Below are positions 17,009 to 25,776 of a stretch of 64,000 nucleotides of DNA, piece after piece. A program made the translations under genes and the position numbers. The notes under the pieces were generated by a model, which was not told the origin of the DNA, did no database searches, and saw nothing but the letters and a program-made list of their open reading frames with translations. How positions within the stretch are numbered: position 1 is the stretch's first letter; every line of letters starts with the position of its first letter. Origin of the DNA: MESE01 sp036675035 (lineage in GTDB: Bacteria > Pseudomonadota > Gammaproteobacteria > Burkholderiales > Burkholderiaceae_D); NCBI GenBank assembly GCA_036675035.1, contig JAKFFO010000071.1, positions 1 to 64,000 on the forward strand, written 5' to 3'.

Positions 17009-18888
17009 GTTTTCTCCCTCGGTTCATACAGTTCAACCGCTGCCGTGCGCCCTTTGACAGGGAACGCACCGCGATACGCGAAGCCCAATTCGCCGGACTG
17101 CCGGCATGCGAGCATTGTATCGCGCGTCACCAGTATTCGAGCCACTCCCTTGGTCAATCCTTCGACGCGGCTGGCCAGGTTCACGGTATCGCCGATCGCC
17201 GTGTAATCGAGCTTGCGCCGCGCACCGATAAAGCCGACCACGGCAGCCCCGGAGTGCACGCCGATTCCCACGTCGAAATCGTCGGCATTCCATCCTTCGG
17301 CAGCAAGTTCCCTTTTGAATTCGAGCAGCGTGCTTTGCATTTCCAGAGCGGCCGCCACCGCGTGCGACGCATGCTTCGGATCTTCGATCGGCGCACCCCA
17401 GAACGCCATGATGCAGTCACCTATGAACTTGTCAAGCGTTCCGCCATGGCGAAATACAACCTCGACCTGTTTTTCGAAATAGCGATTGAGCAAGGCAACC
17501 ACTTCTTGTGGCGGCCGTGTTTCGGACATCGTGGTAAAACCGCGTATGTCGGAAAAAAGCACCGTAACGTCGCGCATACGGCCGGACAGGCTTTCCACGG
17601 TTGCACCCTGTTCGACGATCTGGCTCACGACACCCGGATTGAGAAAGCGCCCGAATAGCGACACGGCCTGGTCGCGGGCCCGGCGTTCGCGCAAATAACC
17701 GCCGACCGCGGCCGACAGGAACCAGGCCCAGGCGAAGACCAGTGGCGTCACCAGCGGCAACTGCAGATTGTGCGTGATCGCGACATCGGCACTCAATAGC
17801 GCCGCAGCCGACACAGCCGTCAAGCCGGCGCCGATTGCAAGCGGGTTGATGCGCCTGCTGAACGCCGCGGCCAGCAGTGCGATCAGCACCGTGCCAAAGA
17901 TCAGCGGCCAGACCGGCGATGCGATACGCACGTGATTGCCGTTCTTCAGATTGTCGATCGCCACCGCCAGAATTTCGACGCCCGGATACCCTGCGTCCAG
18001 CGGCGTCAGGTGATGATCGAAGGTGCTGGCCGCCGATGCGCCGACGACAATGATCTTGTTGCGGAACAAGGCATCGAGTGTCGTGACTTCTTGCGGACTC
18101 AGTGTCGGACGCGCTTCTGTGAGCAGCCGGTACAGTTCGCCGTACGGATAGCGCTTGCGGTCGACCAGCGACCAGCGCATCAGAAAAGTGTCGGCTGCCG
18201 GCACCTTCATCCCGAGGTCCGCAGCGATCCGGGCCGGCAGCGAGGGTAATCGCCATCCACTGACGTTTGTATACAGCCGATGTCGGCGCAGCACGCCATC
18301 GTCATCATCCGTACTGTTAATCAGGCCGAGTCGCCACGCATCCTGTGACACTGCATACGGAAGCTGAATCGCGGCGTTCGCGTTTCGCGGCCCTGCTTGT
18401 GCAACCGCAAGCGCATCCGACAATTCGTGCAATGGCTTGCCAGCCACAGTAGGTGCGCGGTCCAGCCATATGGCCGGCAAATAAACATTCGCCGTTGTCC
18501 TGACGGCATTCGATAAGCGCATATCGCTTTTCGGACGTCGCAGATCCTGCTCGGAAAATGCAATGTCGAACACAATTGCACGCGGTCCGAACTCGGCCAG
18601 ACCGGATAGCAGATCGGCATGGATTTCACGCGGCCAGGACCACAGACCGGCGGTCTCCTGCATGCCTGCGAGGCTCGCATCGTCAATGTCGACGACGACG
18701 ATATCCGGATCAGCACGATAGCTCTCGGAATGGCGCTTCATGAACATATCGGTGAACCGGTTTTCCGCAGTTTCCAGCACGTGCAATCCAAACAGTTCGA
18801 CCGCCAGCGCTACCGCGAACACGATGCCGGTCAAGGCATGCCAGCGCGTCGGCAAACGGTAGTTGGATGGAAAAATCGATCGCGGCAT
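17005..18888 (-). CDS. CHASE2-domain adenylate/guanylate cyclase
   Basis: A 627-residue membrane receptor cyclase. Residues ~18-38 form the first membrane segment, an extracytoplasmic CHASE2 sensor follows (about 40-320; VVVDIDDASLAGM, RAIVFDIAFSEQD), then about three membrane helices (about 325-400) and a class III cyclase domain (about 435-605). Metal and substrate residues are visible in VTVLFSDIRGFTTMSE and GDCIMAFWGAP, and DYTAIGDTVNLASRVE is the classical C-terminal signature. Product is probably cAMP. The ligand is unknown. It heads an operon with an SH3 protein and an M48 protease, suggesting envelope-stress sensing (inference). Confidence 0.9.
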   Translation of the reverse strand: MPRSIFPSNYRLPTRWHALTGIVFAVALAVELFGLHVLETAENRFTDMFMKRHSESYRADPDIVVVDIDDASLAGMQETAGLWSWPREIHADLLSGLAEFGPRAIVFDIAFSEQDLRRPKSDMRLSNAVRTTANVYLPAIWLDRAPTVAGKPLHELSDALAVAQAGPRNANAAIQLPYAVSQDAWRLGLINSTDDDDGVLRRHRLYTNVSGWRLPSLPARIAADLGMKVPAADTFLMRWSLVDRKRYPYGELYRLLTEARPTLSPQEVTTLDALFRNKIIVVGASAASTFDHHLTPLDAGYPGVEILAVAIDNLKNGNHVRIASPVWPLIFGTVLIALLAAAFSRRINPLAIGAGLTAVSAAALLSADVAITHNLQLPLVTPLVFAWAWFLSAAVGGYLRERRARDQAVSLFGRFLNPGVVSQIVEQGATVESLSGRMRDVTVLFSDIRGFTTMSETRPPQEVVALLNRYFEKQVEVVFRHGGTLDKFIGDCIMAFWGAPIEDPKHASHAVAAALEMQSTLLEFKRELAAEGWNADDFDVGIGVHSGAAVVGFIGARRKLDYTAIGDTVNLASRVEGLTKGVARILVTRDTMLACRQSGELGFAYRGAFPVKGRTAAVELYEPREKT

Positions 18889-19159
18889 GTGGCGGCACCT
18901 CCGTGCCTCGGAAATTGAAATTAAGCCGGCTCAATCTTATATGGAATTATTTAAGTCGAGCAATCTTTACCCGGAAGGCATCTTTTCATCGCGATCAACG
19001 GCGAAGAATACCGAACGATAACTGGCTTGAATTATGCAGGTATGCCGCAATATCCAGATAACGACGCCAGCCACCTCGACGGCTTGAAATTTCATTTCTT
19101 CAATCAGGAATGGGCTGATGGTGAGATGTAGAGCTTTCATTGCGTAAATGCGGCTGGGG

Positions 19160-19165
19160 TATAAT
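19160..19165 (+). promoter_or_regulatory. Likely -10 element for the Rieske oxygenase gene
   Basis: A consensus TATAAT lies in the 376-bp gap between the cyclase and the oxygenase genes, about 100 bases before the oxygenase start. No good -35 is found at the usual spacing (TTGCGT is only 14 bases away). The rest of 18889-19264 shows nothing else I can name. Confidence 0.4.
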
Positions 19166-19264
19166 TCTCGGTTCTGTCCAAAATTTCCTTTTCATCTCGT
19201 TTGAACACAGGTTTTTGCGGATTCTTTCTCTCTTAGGTTGGTGCAAATTAATTTGGGGGTGGGG

Positions 19265-20365
19265 ATGTCCGATTTGGCTCATATCGCCAAGCTCGCGCGA
19301 TCCAACGCGCAACTTCCGGTCAATGTCTATTTTGACGAACAGCTGTTGCAGCAGGAATTGAAGCAACTGTTTAATGACGGCCCACGCTATGTCGGCCATG
19401 AACTGATGGTACCCGGCGTCGGTGACTACGCCACGCTTGCGTGGGAAAATGAAGGCCGCATGCTGGTGCGAAACGCACAGGGCATCGAGCTGCTCTCCAA
19501 CGTCTGCCGGCACCGCCAAGCCAAGATGCTTGACGGTCGCGGCAATGCCCGGAGCATCGTATGTCCGCTGCACCGGTGGACGTACGACCTCAAGGGAGAA
19601 CTGATCGGCGCGCCGCATTTCGCGGAAACGCCCTGCACTCGCCTTTCGGGCACATCGCTGCAAAGCTGGAACGGATTGTTATTCGAGAAAAACGGCCCCG
19701 ATGTCGCGCAGATGATGTCGCGCCTGGGCGTGACAAAGGACCTCGACTTCACCGGCTACATGCTGGACCACATCGAAGTTCACGACTGCGATTACAACTG
19801 GAAATCCTTCATTGAAGTCTATCTGGAGGATTACCATGTCGAACCGTTTCATCCCGGCCTCGGCAGTTTTGTAACCTGCGCCGATCTGCGCTGGGAATTC
19901 GGCGATGGCTATAGCGTGCAAACCGTCGGAGTCAATCATGCGCTGTCGAAGTTCGGTTCGCCGAAATACCAGGCATGGCAGGAACAAGTGATGAAATTTC
20001 GCAACGGTGCGCCGCCGCCCTATGGGGCAATCTGGCTGACGCTGTATCCGAACATCATGGTCGAATGGTATCCGCATGTATTGGCCGTCTCGACGGTGTG
20101 GCCGAAAGGCCCGCAAAAAACCGTCAATGTGGTCGAGTTCTACTATCCGGAAGAGATCGTGCTGTTCGAGCGCGAATTCATTCAGGCCGAGCGCGATGCG
20201 TACATGGAAACCTGCATCGAAGACGACGAAATCGCGATGCGCATGGATGCGGGACGGCGGATTCTGATGGATCGCGGCGTCAATGAAACCGGTCCGTACC
20301 AATCACCGATGGAAGACGGAATGCAGCATTTCCACGAATGGTATCGGACCCGGATTCCAGTATGA
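19265..20365 (+). CDS. Rieske non-heme iron oxygenase, alpha-subunit type
   Basis: A 366-residue oxygenase-like protein. The N-terminal Rieske [2Fe-2S] domain has CRHRQAKML then CPLHRWTY (C-x-H ... C-x-x-H, about residues 80-103). The catalytic domain holds EVYLEDYHVEPFHPG (about 180-194), which gives the two-histidine facial triad. Such enzymes hydroxylate aromatic or other hydrophobic substrates with electrons from a separate reductase, which is not encoded nearby. I start at ATG 19265, preceded by GGGGGTGGGG; an upstream TTG at 19238 is less likely. Substrate cannot be inferred. Confidence 0.88.
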   Translation: MSDLAHIAKLARSNAQLPVNVYFDEQLLQQELKQLFNDGPRYVGHELMVPGVGDYATLAWENEGRMLVRNAQGIELLSNVCRHRQAKMLDGRGNARSIVCPLHRWTYDLKGELIGAPHFAETPCTRLSGTSLQSWNGLLFEKNGPDVAQMMSRLGVTKDLDFTGYMLDHIEVHDCDYNWKSFIEVYLEDYHVEPFHPGLGSFVTCADLRWEFGDGYSVQTVGVNHALSKFGSPKYQAWQEQVMKFRNGAPPPYGAIWLTLYPNIMVEWYPHVLAVSTVWPKGPQKTVNVVEFYYPEEIVLFEREFIQAERDAYMETCIEDDEIAMRMDAGRRILMDRGVNETGPYQSPMEDGMQHFHEWYRTRIPV

Positions 20366-20379
20366 ACGCCTGATCCCCG

Positions 20380-21318
20380 ATGCAGTCGCTTTGGATGCTG
20401 TTCGCCAGTTTCGTGTTCGCGCTGATGGGTGTATGCGTCAAGCTGGCATCCGACTTGTACTCTACTTCTGAAATCGTCATGTACCGCGGCGTGGTCGGCG
20501 TCATCACGATGTTCCTGCTGGCCAGGCTGCAAGGTGTCACGCTCAGGACGTCGCTGCCATGGCATCATTTCTGGCGTGGAGTGATTGGCGTATCGGCGCT
20601 CTGGATGTGGTTTTTCTCGTTCAGCAAATTGCCGCTGGCGACTGCGGTGACCCTTAATTACATGGCACCGATCTGGATCGCCGGGATTCTGTTTGTCGCC
20701 GGATGGCGGCGAGGCCGGATCCGCTTCGAATGGGGCCTTGTCGCGGCAATCGTAATGAGTTTCATCGGCGTGACACTGTTGCTGCGCCCTTCAATCCATG
20801 CCGATCAATGGCTTGGCGGCATCTTTGCACTGCTTTCCGGTATTGTGTCCGCATTCGCTTATCTGCAGGTGCGGCGTCTCGGCCAGCTCGGCGAGCCGGA
20901 ATACCGCGTCGTATTTTACTTTTCGCTGACCGGCGTGCTAGCGGGCCTGCTGGGCAGCTCGCTCACGCAGGCAATGCCGGGAGAGGCAACGGTCGCATGG
21001 CACGAACACACCGGTACCGGCGTCGCGCTATTGGCAGGAGTGGGCATCAGCGCGACGATAGCGCAAGTAGCAATGACGCGCGCGTATCGCCTGGGAAAAG
21101 TCCTGATTACCGCAAACCTGCAATATACCGGCATCGTCTTTTCAAGTATCTTCGGCATCCTGATTTGGGGTGACCTCCTGCACTGGTCAGGCTGGCTCGG
21201 CATCACCGTAATTCTTGTCAGCGGCATAGCCGCAACTTTTTACAATGCGCGCAACGCAAAAGCGACAGCCACGTCGGCCAAAGTCCCTGAAACCGATCCA
21301 ATCACGACTGAGGCATAG
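20380..21318 (+). CDS. EamA/DMT-family transporter
   Basis: A 312-residue inner-membrane protein with about ten hydrophobic segments arranged as two EamA repeats (about 5-135 and 150-285). Motifs such as VMYRGVVGVITMFLL and ATAVTLNYMAPIWIAG are typical. Family members export amino acids, metabolites or drugs; RhaT-like and S-adenosylmethionine carriers are related. The start lies 14 bp after the oxygenase stop and the sulfurtransferase follows 11 bp after its end, so the three probably share a transcript. Substrate unknown. Confidence 0.9.
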   Translation: MQSLWMLFASFVFALMGVCVKLASDLYSTSEIVMYRGVVGVITMFLLARLQGVTLRTSLPWHHFWRGVIGVSALWMWFFSFSKLPLATAVTLNYMAPIWIAGILFVAGWRRGRIRFEWGLVAAIVMSFIGVTLLLRPSIHADQWLGGIFALLSGIVSAFAYLQVRRLGQLGEPEYRVVFYFSLTGVLAGLLGSSLTQAMPGEATVAWHEHTGTGVALLAGVGISATIAQVAMTRAYRLGKVLITANLQYTGIVFSSIFGILIWGDLLHWSGWLGITVILVSGIAATFYNARNAKATATSAKVPETDPITTEA

Positions 21319-21329
21319 AGGAGTCCATC

Positions 21330-22190
21330 ATGCGCTACACCACGCTTATTTCCGCCACTGACCTGGCTCGGCATGTGCTGGAACCGGACTGGATCGTGCT
21401 CGATTGCCGGCACGATCTTGCCGATCCGGCGGCAGGCCGCAGTGCGTACGACGCCGGTCATATTCCGAATGCGCAATTCGCGAATCTGGACACCGACTTA
21501 TCCGACCGAACACCGGGACCAAACGGTACATTTCGTGGTCGCCATCCGTTGCCGGACCGCGATGTGTTCATTGAAACGCTGCGCGGCTGGGGAGTCAGCC
21601 AAAGCTCTCAGGTCGTCGCTTACGATGCGCATGGCGGCATGTTTGCGGCGCGCCTCTGGTGGATGTTGCGCTGGGTGGGCCACGAAGCGGTTGCGGTGCT
21701 TGACGGCGGCTTGCCGGCATGGACCGCCGATGGCATGTGGCTGTCGACCGAGTATTCATCCAAGGTGCGTGGCAACATCACGGCAAGTGCGGCAATTTCA
21801 TCAATCGTCACCGTTGAAGAGATTGTCGCAAATCTGTCCGGTGGATCGTTGAGTCTGATCGATGCGCGCGCACCGGACCGGTATCGCGGCGAAAATGAGA
21901 CGCTCGATCCGATCGGCGGCCATATTCCAGGCGCGAAGAATCGATTCTTCAAAGACAATCTGGAATCCGACGGAAGTTTTAAAGCGGCAAATCAATTGCG
22001 CACAGAGTTCGAAGCGATGATTGCGTTACCCGGAAAAACCGTCATGCAATGCGGGTCCGGCGTCACCGCCTGCCATAACCTGCTGGCAATGGAAATCGCC
22101 GGATTGCCGGGCGCAGCGCTCTATCCGGGATCGTGGAGCGAATGGTGCGCCGATCCTTCCCGGCCAATCGCAACCGGCGGACAGCCTTGA
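21330..22190 (+). CDS. sseA: Sulfurtransferase (3-mercaptopyruvate type, two rhodanese domains)
   Basis: A 286-residue two-domain rhodanese. The inactive N-terminal domain spans about 8-140 (DCRHDLADPAAGR, GHIPNAQFANLD). The C-terminal catalytic domain carries the active cysteine in MQCGSGVTACHN (about residues 236-247). The CGSGVTA loop is typical of 3-mercaptopyruvate sulfurtransferases, while thiosulfate enzymes usually have CRKGVTA. It transfers sulfur to cyanide or thiols, probably in the cytoplasm. It is the last gene of the oxygenase-EamA-sulfurtransferase group. Confidence 0.9.
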   Translation: MRYTTLISATDLARHVLEPDWIVLDCRHDLADPAAGRSAYDAGHIPNAQFANLDTDLSDRTPGPNGTFRGRHPLPDRDVFIETLRGWGVSQSSQVVAYDAHGGMFAARLWWMLRWVGHEAVAVLDGGLPAWTADGMWLSTEYSSKVRGNITASAAISSIVTVEEIVANLSGGSLSLIDARAPDRYRGENETLDPIGGHIPGAKNRFFKDNLESDGSFKAANQLRTEFEAMIALPGKTVMQCGSGVTACHNLLAMEIAGLPGAALYPGSWSEWCADPSRPIATGGQP

Positions 22191-22309
22191 ATCCATGGAT
22201 TCGGACCTAGCGTTGCGTCAAATCGATTCAGAGCAAACAGCACATTGCCGGATTTGACGTCGATGAAAAAACTGCATTGATCTCGGAGCCGGCCCTGTTC
22301 GGCTGCGAT

Positions 22310-23419
22310 TCACACCATGGCAGGATCGGGCGCCGCCTGGACGCAGTTCCGCCCGGATTGTTTGGCGTCATACAGCGCGACATCGGCACGCTCGAAGGTG
22401 TGCGCTATCGTATCGTCACCACTGATTTCTGCCACGCCTATCGATACGGTAATGGTGACTTCTGGCACCAGCGTTCCCCAGTCATGTTGCGCGATACGGG
22501 CACAGATCCGCCCCAGCACCGTAACGGCGACATCACGCGGCGTATCGGTCAGCAATACGACGAATTCATCGCCACCGTAACGCGAAATGCGATCGGTGAC
22601 GCGCAGACTTTGCTGAAGAATTTCCGCAAACGTCTTGAGAACCACGTCTCCGATCGCATGACCGAAACTGTCGTTGATCTGTTTGAAATGATCCAGATCC
22701 ATTACGGCAATGCAAAAGGGCGCCTTCTTGCGCTTGAATATCTGAAGCTCGGCATCCATTGCGATCAGCATCGCGCGGCGGTTGAAGACGCCGGTCAGCG
22801 CATCGTGCGTCGCCATCTCTTCCATCTGCGTCAGGGCAAGGGTCAGCGCCCGATTCTTTTCAGATACCTTCAGTCTCAAAGTACTGACTGCGCTTGCCAG
22901 ATAAATCGATTTCCCGAGCGCCAGCAGAAAGCATGTCCACATGATCGCCTGGCCCAGCCCGGTCGAGTTTGGAAAGCCGATGCGATCGCCGACATAAAGG
23001 AACGCGACCGCAGTCGCCACCGCGCCGACGGCCCATACATGAAAGAACTGACGGGCGCTAAGCGCAAGTACACCGAACAGAAAACAGTTAAACAGATTGA
23101 CCAGGAAAAAAACGCCGACTTCCGGAGCCAAAAGGATAAAAACGGTCTGGACCATGGTGCCGAAAACGATCTGGCTCACGGTCATGCCGGGATCCTTGAA
23201 TGAGCGATTAATGCCAGATCTGATCAGCAGGTAGACGAAGCCGTTTTGAATCACGGCCACGGTGCCGTACGCGAAAACTATTGCACTGCCAACCTTGCCG
23301 GCGTATGCCAAACCGCTCAGCAGAAAAAAATCAATCGCATAGCTGATCACGACAATGCGAAGCGCGCTGACCAGATTGCGGTTTATCTTCTTGACCGTCT
23401 CAATGGATATTTGAGCCAT
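22310..23419 (-). CDS. Membrane-anchored diguanylate cyclase (GGDEF)
   Basis: A 369-residue c-di-GMP synthase resembling the one at 1890-3032 in design. About six hydrophobic segments fill residues 15-185, and a GGDEF domain occupies about 205-365. The catalytic loop is GGDEF (in SRYGGDEFVVLL), the metal-binding segment is MDLDHFKQINDSFGHA, and RVTD five residues before the loop gives an intact I-site. I start at ATG 23419 (MAQISIETVKK); a GTG at 23443 in the same frame would add eight residues, and neither has a clear ribosome site. It is not in an operon. Confidence 0.87.
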   Translation of the reverse strand: MAQISIETVKKINRNLVSALRIVVISYAIDFFLLSGLAYAGKVGSAIVFAYGTVAVIQNGFVYLLIRSGINRSFKDPGMTVSQIVFGTMVQTVFILLAPEVGVFFLVNLFNCFLFGVLALSARQFFHVWAVGAVATAVAFLYVGDRIGFPNSTGLGQAIMWTCFLLALGKSIYLASAVSTLRLKVSEKNRALTLALTQMEEMATHDALTGVFNRRAMLIAMDAELQIFKRKKAPFCIAVMDLDHFKQINDSFGHAIGDVVLKTFAEILQQSLRVTDRISRYGGDEFVVLLTDTPRDVAVTVLGRICARIAQHDWGTLVPEVTITVSIGVAEISGDDTIAHTFERADVALYDAKQSGRNCVQAAPDPAMV

Positions 23420-23568
23420 TATGTTTAGCGGTTTGCGCCGCACGCCCGCTTGCTTTGATCCAATCGCTGCAGATCGAAAGCGGTCATATCGTAGCGGCGC
23501 TCGACAACTAGTTCTCGATGAATAAAATTCTATACGCTCGGCAATTCATTGGGGAAAGTATTTGGAAA

Positions 23569-23661
23569 ATGAAGGATCAGGCGCAGCGAAAATACCATGC
23601 TTACAACGGTGACGACTATTGGACAGCAGCATGCAAGGAATGCAAGTACGTGCATGCTTGA
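23569..23661 (+). CDS. Possible 30-residue CxxC microprotein
   Basis: A short ORF in the 370-bp gap between the cyclase and ZIP genes, starting at ATG 23569 with GGAAA directly upstream. The product is rich in Tyr, His and Lys (KYHAYNGDDYWTAACKECK) and holds one CxxC pair. I do not recognise it. Evidence is only the ORF and composition, and chance is a strong alternative. Nothing else is visible in 23420-23789. Confidence 0.2.
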   Translation: MKDQAQRKYHAYNGDDYWTAACKECKYVHA

Positions 23662-23789
23662 GCATTCGATATGTTCGAGTAATTGCGTTTTGATTCGAAT
23701 CTGAGCGATTCTGCGCGCCTACAGCCTGCGTGACGACGATTGGTTAAAGCAAACGGATTGACCGTATGCAGACAGGCGGTCCAAGCCAT

Positions 23790-24605
23790 TCAATGGCGAT
23801 GCATGGAGCCGGTCACGATCAATACGATTCCGACACCGAGTCCGACCAGCAACAACTGCGGGATCGTCTCTCGGATAGTGGCCCTGCGTTGCATTTGCGG
23901 CATTAAATCGCTGACCGCGATATAAATAAAACCCGAAGACGCAAACACCAGCACATAGGGAATCCACTCAAGCCCGCGCTCCAGCGTAAAGTACCCGACC
24001 AATCCGCCGATCACCGCCATCAAGCTGCAAATCAGGTTATACACATAGGCGCGCGCACGCGAAAATCCCGCATTGAGCAGAATGATGAAATCGCCGATCT
24101 CTTGCGGGATTTCATGGGCGATGATCGCAAGCGCGGTGACCAGGCCCAGTTTCGGGTCCGCCAGAAACGCCGCTGCAATCAGGATACCGTCGGTAAAATT
24201 GTGCAGGCCATCGCCGACCAGAATCATCCAGCCCGACTTGCCGGCCTCATGTTCATCGTGACCATGCTCGTGCCCGTGACCGTCACCTTCGTAATGGTGC
24301 GAATGGCGCAAAATCGCAAATTTCTCCAGCAGGAAAAATGTAAGCAAACCGCCCAGCAGCACTGCGAACAGGGTATGTGCATCGGCCTGCGACTCGAACG
24401 CCTCCGGCAATGCATGCAATAGCGACGTCGATAACAGAATGCCGACCGACAGGCTGACCATCCGATCGACCGTTTTTGACAATAGCGAAAACGAAAGTAG
24501 CGCAGAGGCGGAAATGCTGATGATGCCCGCAATCGTGACAGTAGCCAGAATCGACAGCAGAGTAGGGTTAATTTTATGCCTCGGGAGTTTGCAACAAAGT
24601 TGCAA
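23790..24605 (-). CDS. ZIP-family divalent metal transporter
   Basis: A 260-271-residue inner-membrane protein of the ZIP family (zinc, possibly iron or manganese uptake). It has about eight hydrophobic segments, the TM4 motif HNFTDGILIAAAF and the TM5 motif HEIPQEIGDF that build the binuclear metal site, and a His-rich cytoplasmic loop (HSHHYEGDGHGHEHGHDEHE). The start is uncertain: the frame opens at TTG 24605, but a likely promoter and palindrome overlap that codon. An ATT at 24572 follows GAGG at 6 bases and may be the true start. It lies just beyond the dienelactone hydrolase terminator. Confidence 0.88.
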   Translation of the reverse strand: MQLCCKLPRHKINPTLLSILATVTIAGIISISASALLSFSLLSKTVDRMVSLSVGILLSTSLLHALPEAFESQADAHTLFAVLLGGLLTFFLLEKFAILRHSHHYEGDGHGHEHGHDEHEAGKSGWMILVGDGLHNFTDGILIAAAFLADPKLGLVTALAIIAHEIPQEIGDFIILLNAGFSRARAYVYNLICSLMAVIGGLVGYFTLERGLEWIPYVLVFASSGFIYIAVSDLMPQMQRRATIRETIPQLLLVGLGVGIVLIVTGSMHRH

Positions 24606-24606
24606 A
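24588..24606. promoter_or_regulatory. Palindromic operator candidate for the ZIP gene
   Basis: TTTGCAAC, three-base centre, GTTGCAAA: a perfect 8-bp inverted repeat. It abuts the putative -10 box of the ZIP gene and would cover the transcription start, the classic place for a repressor. It resembles TGCAA-type Mur/Fur-family sites more than the TATAAT-centred Zur box, but this is only a visual comparison. Confidence 0.5.
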
Positions 24607-24634
24607 TTAAAACATAGTCATGCGCTTAGAGCAA
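24606..24634 (-). promoter_or_regulatory. Putative sigma70 promoter of the ZIP gene
   Basis: On the minus strand TTGCTC (24629-24634) is followed by a 17-base spacer and TTTAAT (24606-24611). It lies between the upstream terminator and the ZIP reading frame, the only room available for a promoter. Confidence 0.5.
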
Positions 24635-24644
24635 ATGAGAAACG

Positions 24645-24677
24645 ATAAAAAACGCGGCACTTTGCCGCGTTTTTTAT
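24645..24677. terminator. Intrinsic terminator after the dienelactone hydrolase gene
   Basis: Six A, CGCGGC (24653-24658), loop, GCCGCG (24664-24669), six T. It is symmetrical and works both ways. On the minus strand it ends the hydrolase transcript and insulates the ZIP gene. Confidence 0.9.
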
Positions 24678-24705
24678 CGAGAGGCCGAAAATGCCCTTGT
24701 TTTCT

Positions 24706-25590
24706 TCAGGCTACCCCATGCGAGGTGAACCAGGCGAGACAGCGGTTCCAGCCGTCCTTTGCATCCGCTTCGACATAACTTGGCCGGTAATCAGCATGAA
24801 ACGCATGGCCCGAATTCGGATAAATGACAAACTCCGATTTGCTGTTCCCTTGTGCCAGCGCGGCTTTCATTTTTTCCACGCTTTCGAGCGGAATCCCGCC
24901 GTCCTTCGCGCCATACAAACCCAGAACCGGTGCCCTCAGCGTATCGGCAATATCGATCGGCTGCTTAGGCGTCAGCGGCGTTTGTGCACCGACCAGCCTG
25001 CCATACCATGCGACGCCTGCGTTGACTTTCGGATTGTGCGCCGCGTACAGCCATGTAATGCGTCCGCCCCAGCAAAATCCGGTAATGCCGAGTTTTTCTG
25101 TACTGCCGCCGTTCTGCGCGGCCCACGCTACGCAAGCATCCAGGTCGTTCATTACCTGCTCGTCCGGCACCTTGGCAATAAGCTGTTTCTGCAATTCGGA
25201 AACCGATGTATATGTCCTTGCATCACCCTGGCGTACAAACAGTTCAGGTGCTAGCGCCATATAACCCTGCTTTGCGAAACGCCGCGCCACATCGGCAATA
25301 TGTTCATGCACCCCGAAAATTTCAGAAATCACCAGGATCACCGGTAAATCGGTTTTACCTTCAGGCTGCGCGCGATACATCGGCATTTTCTGGCTATTGA
25401 TTGTCAGAGTGACTTCGCCGGCAGTCAGACCTGCGGTATCCGTCTTGACCACGCTTTGTGCCATTACCGGCATCACCGCAGCCGCGAACCCGGTTCCCAT
25501 TGCGGTTTTCAGGAAATTGCGCCGATCGAGTCCGTCGGATAACGATGTTCTTGCAAGCAGACTGTCAAAATCTTCTTTCAGGTGACTCAT
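24706..25590 (-). CDS. Exported dienelactone hydrolase family protein
   Basis: A 294-residue alpha/beta hydrolase. The N-terminus has a twin-arginine signal (DRRNFLKTAMGTGFAAAVMP, about 22-41), so it is probably exported folded by Tat. The catalytic triad can be placed at Cys in GFCWGGR (about 170), Asp in YGAKDGG (about 224) and His in NSGHAFHA (about 262). Relatives hydrolyse dienelactone in chlorocatechol degradation, but many act on other small esters. No aromatic degradation genes are next to it, so the substrate is open. Confidence 0.88.
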   Translation of the reverse strand: MSHLKEDFDSLLARTSLSDGLDRRNFLKTAMGTGFAAAVMPVMAQSVVKTDTAGLTAGEVTLTINSQKMPMYRAQPEGKTDLPVILVISEIFGVHEHIADVARRFAKQGYMALAPELFVRQGDARTYTSVSELQKQLIAKVPDEQVMNDLDACVAWAAQNGGSTEKLGITGFCWGGRITWLYAAHNPKVNAGVAWYGRLVGAQTPLTPKQPIDIADTLRAPVLGLYGAKDGGIPLESVEKMKAALAQGNSKSEFVIYPNSGHAFHADYRPSYVEADAKDGWNRCLAWFTSHGVA

Positions 25591-25776
25591 GTGATCCTCC
25601 GGAAATAGTGAAGAAACGCTCCAAAATAATCAGGTTCAGCAACGATCGTATCCCCTTGCGCCGTCGATGCTATTGTTCGCCGTCATGACGTGCCGCCATC
25701 CTGAGCTTGCAACCGCGGCGCGATTATCATCATCACGAATTGCGGCGCTTGCCCTCCTGCTCAATAGCGCGCGATA

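Noticed and set aside
22277..23203. A 308-codon open frame antisense to the second diguanylate cyclase
   Set aside because: The GGDEF gene on the minus strand explains the region; the plus-strand product is Arg/His-rich with no domain.
23505..23520. ACTAGT near 23.5 kb as a second MITE end
   Set aside because: Beyond the six bases there is no similarity to the 7.3-kb element ends and no inverted partner.
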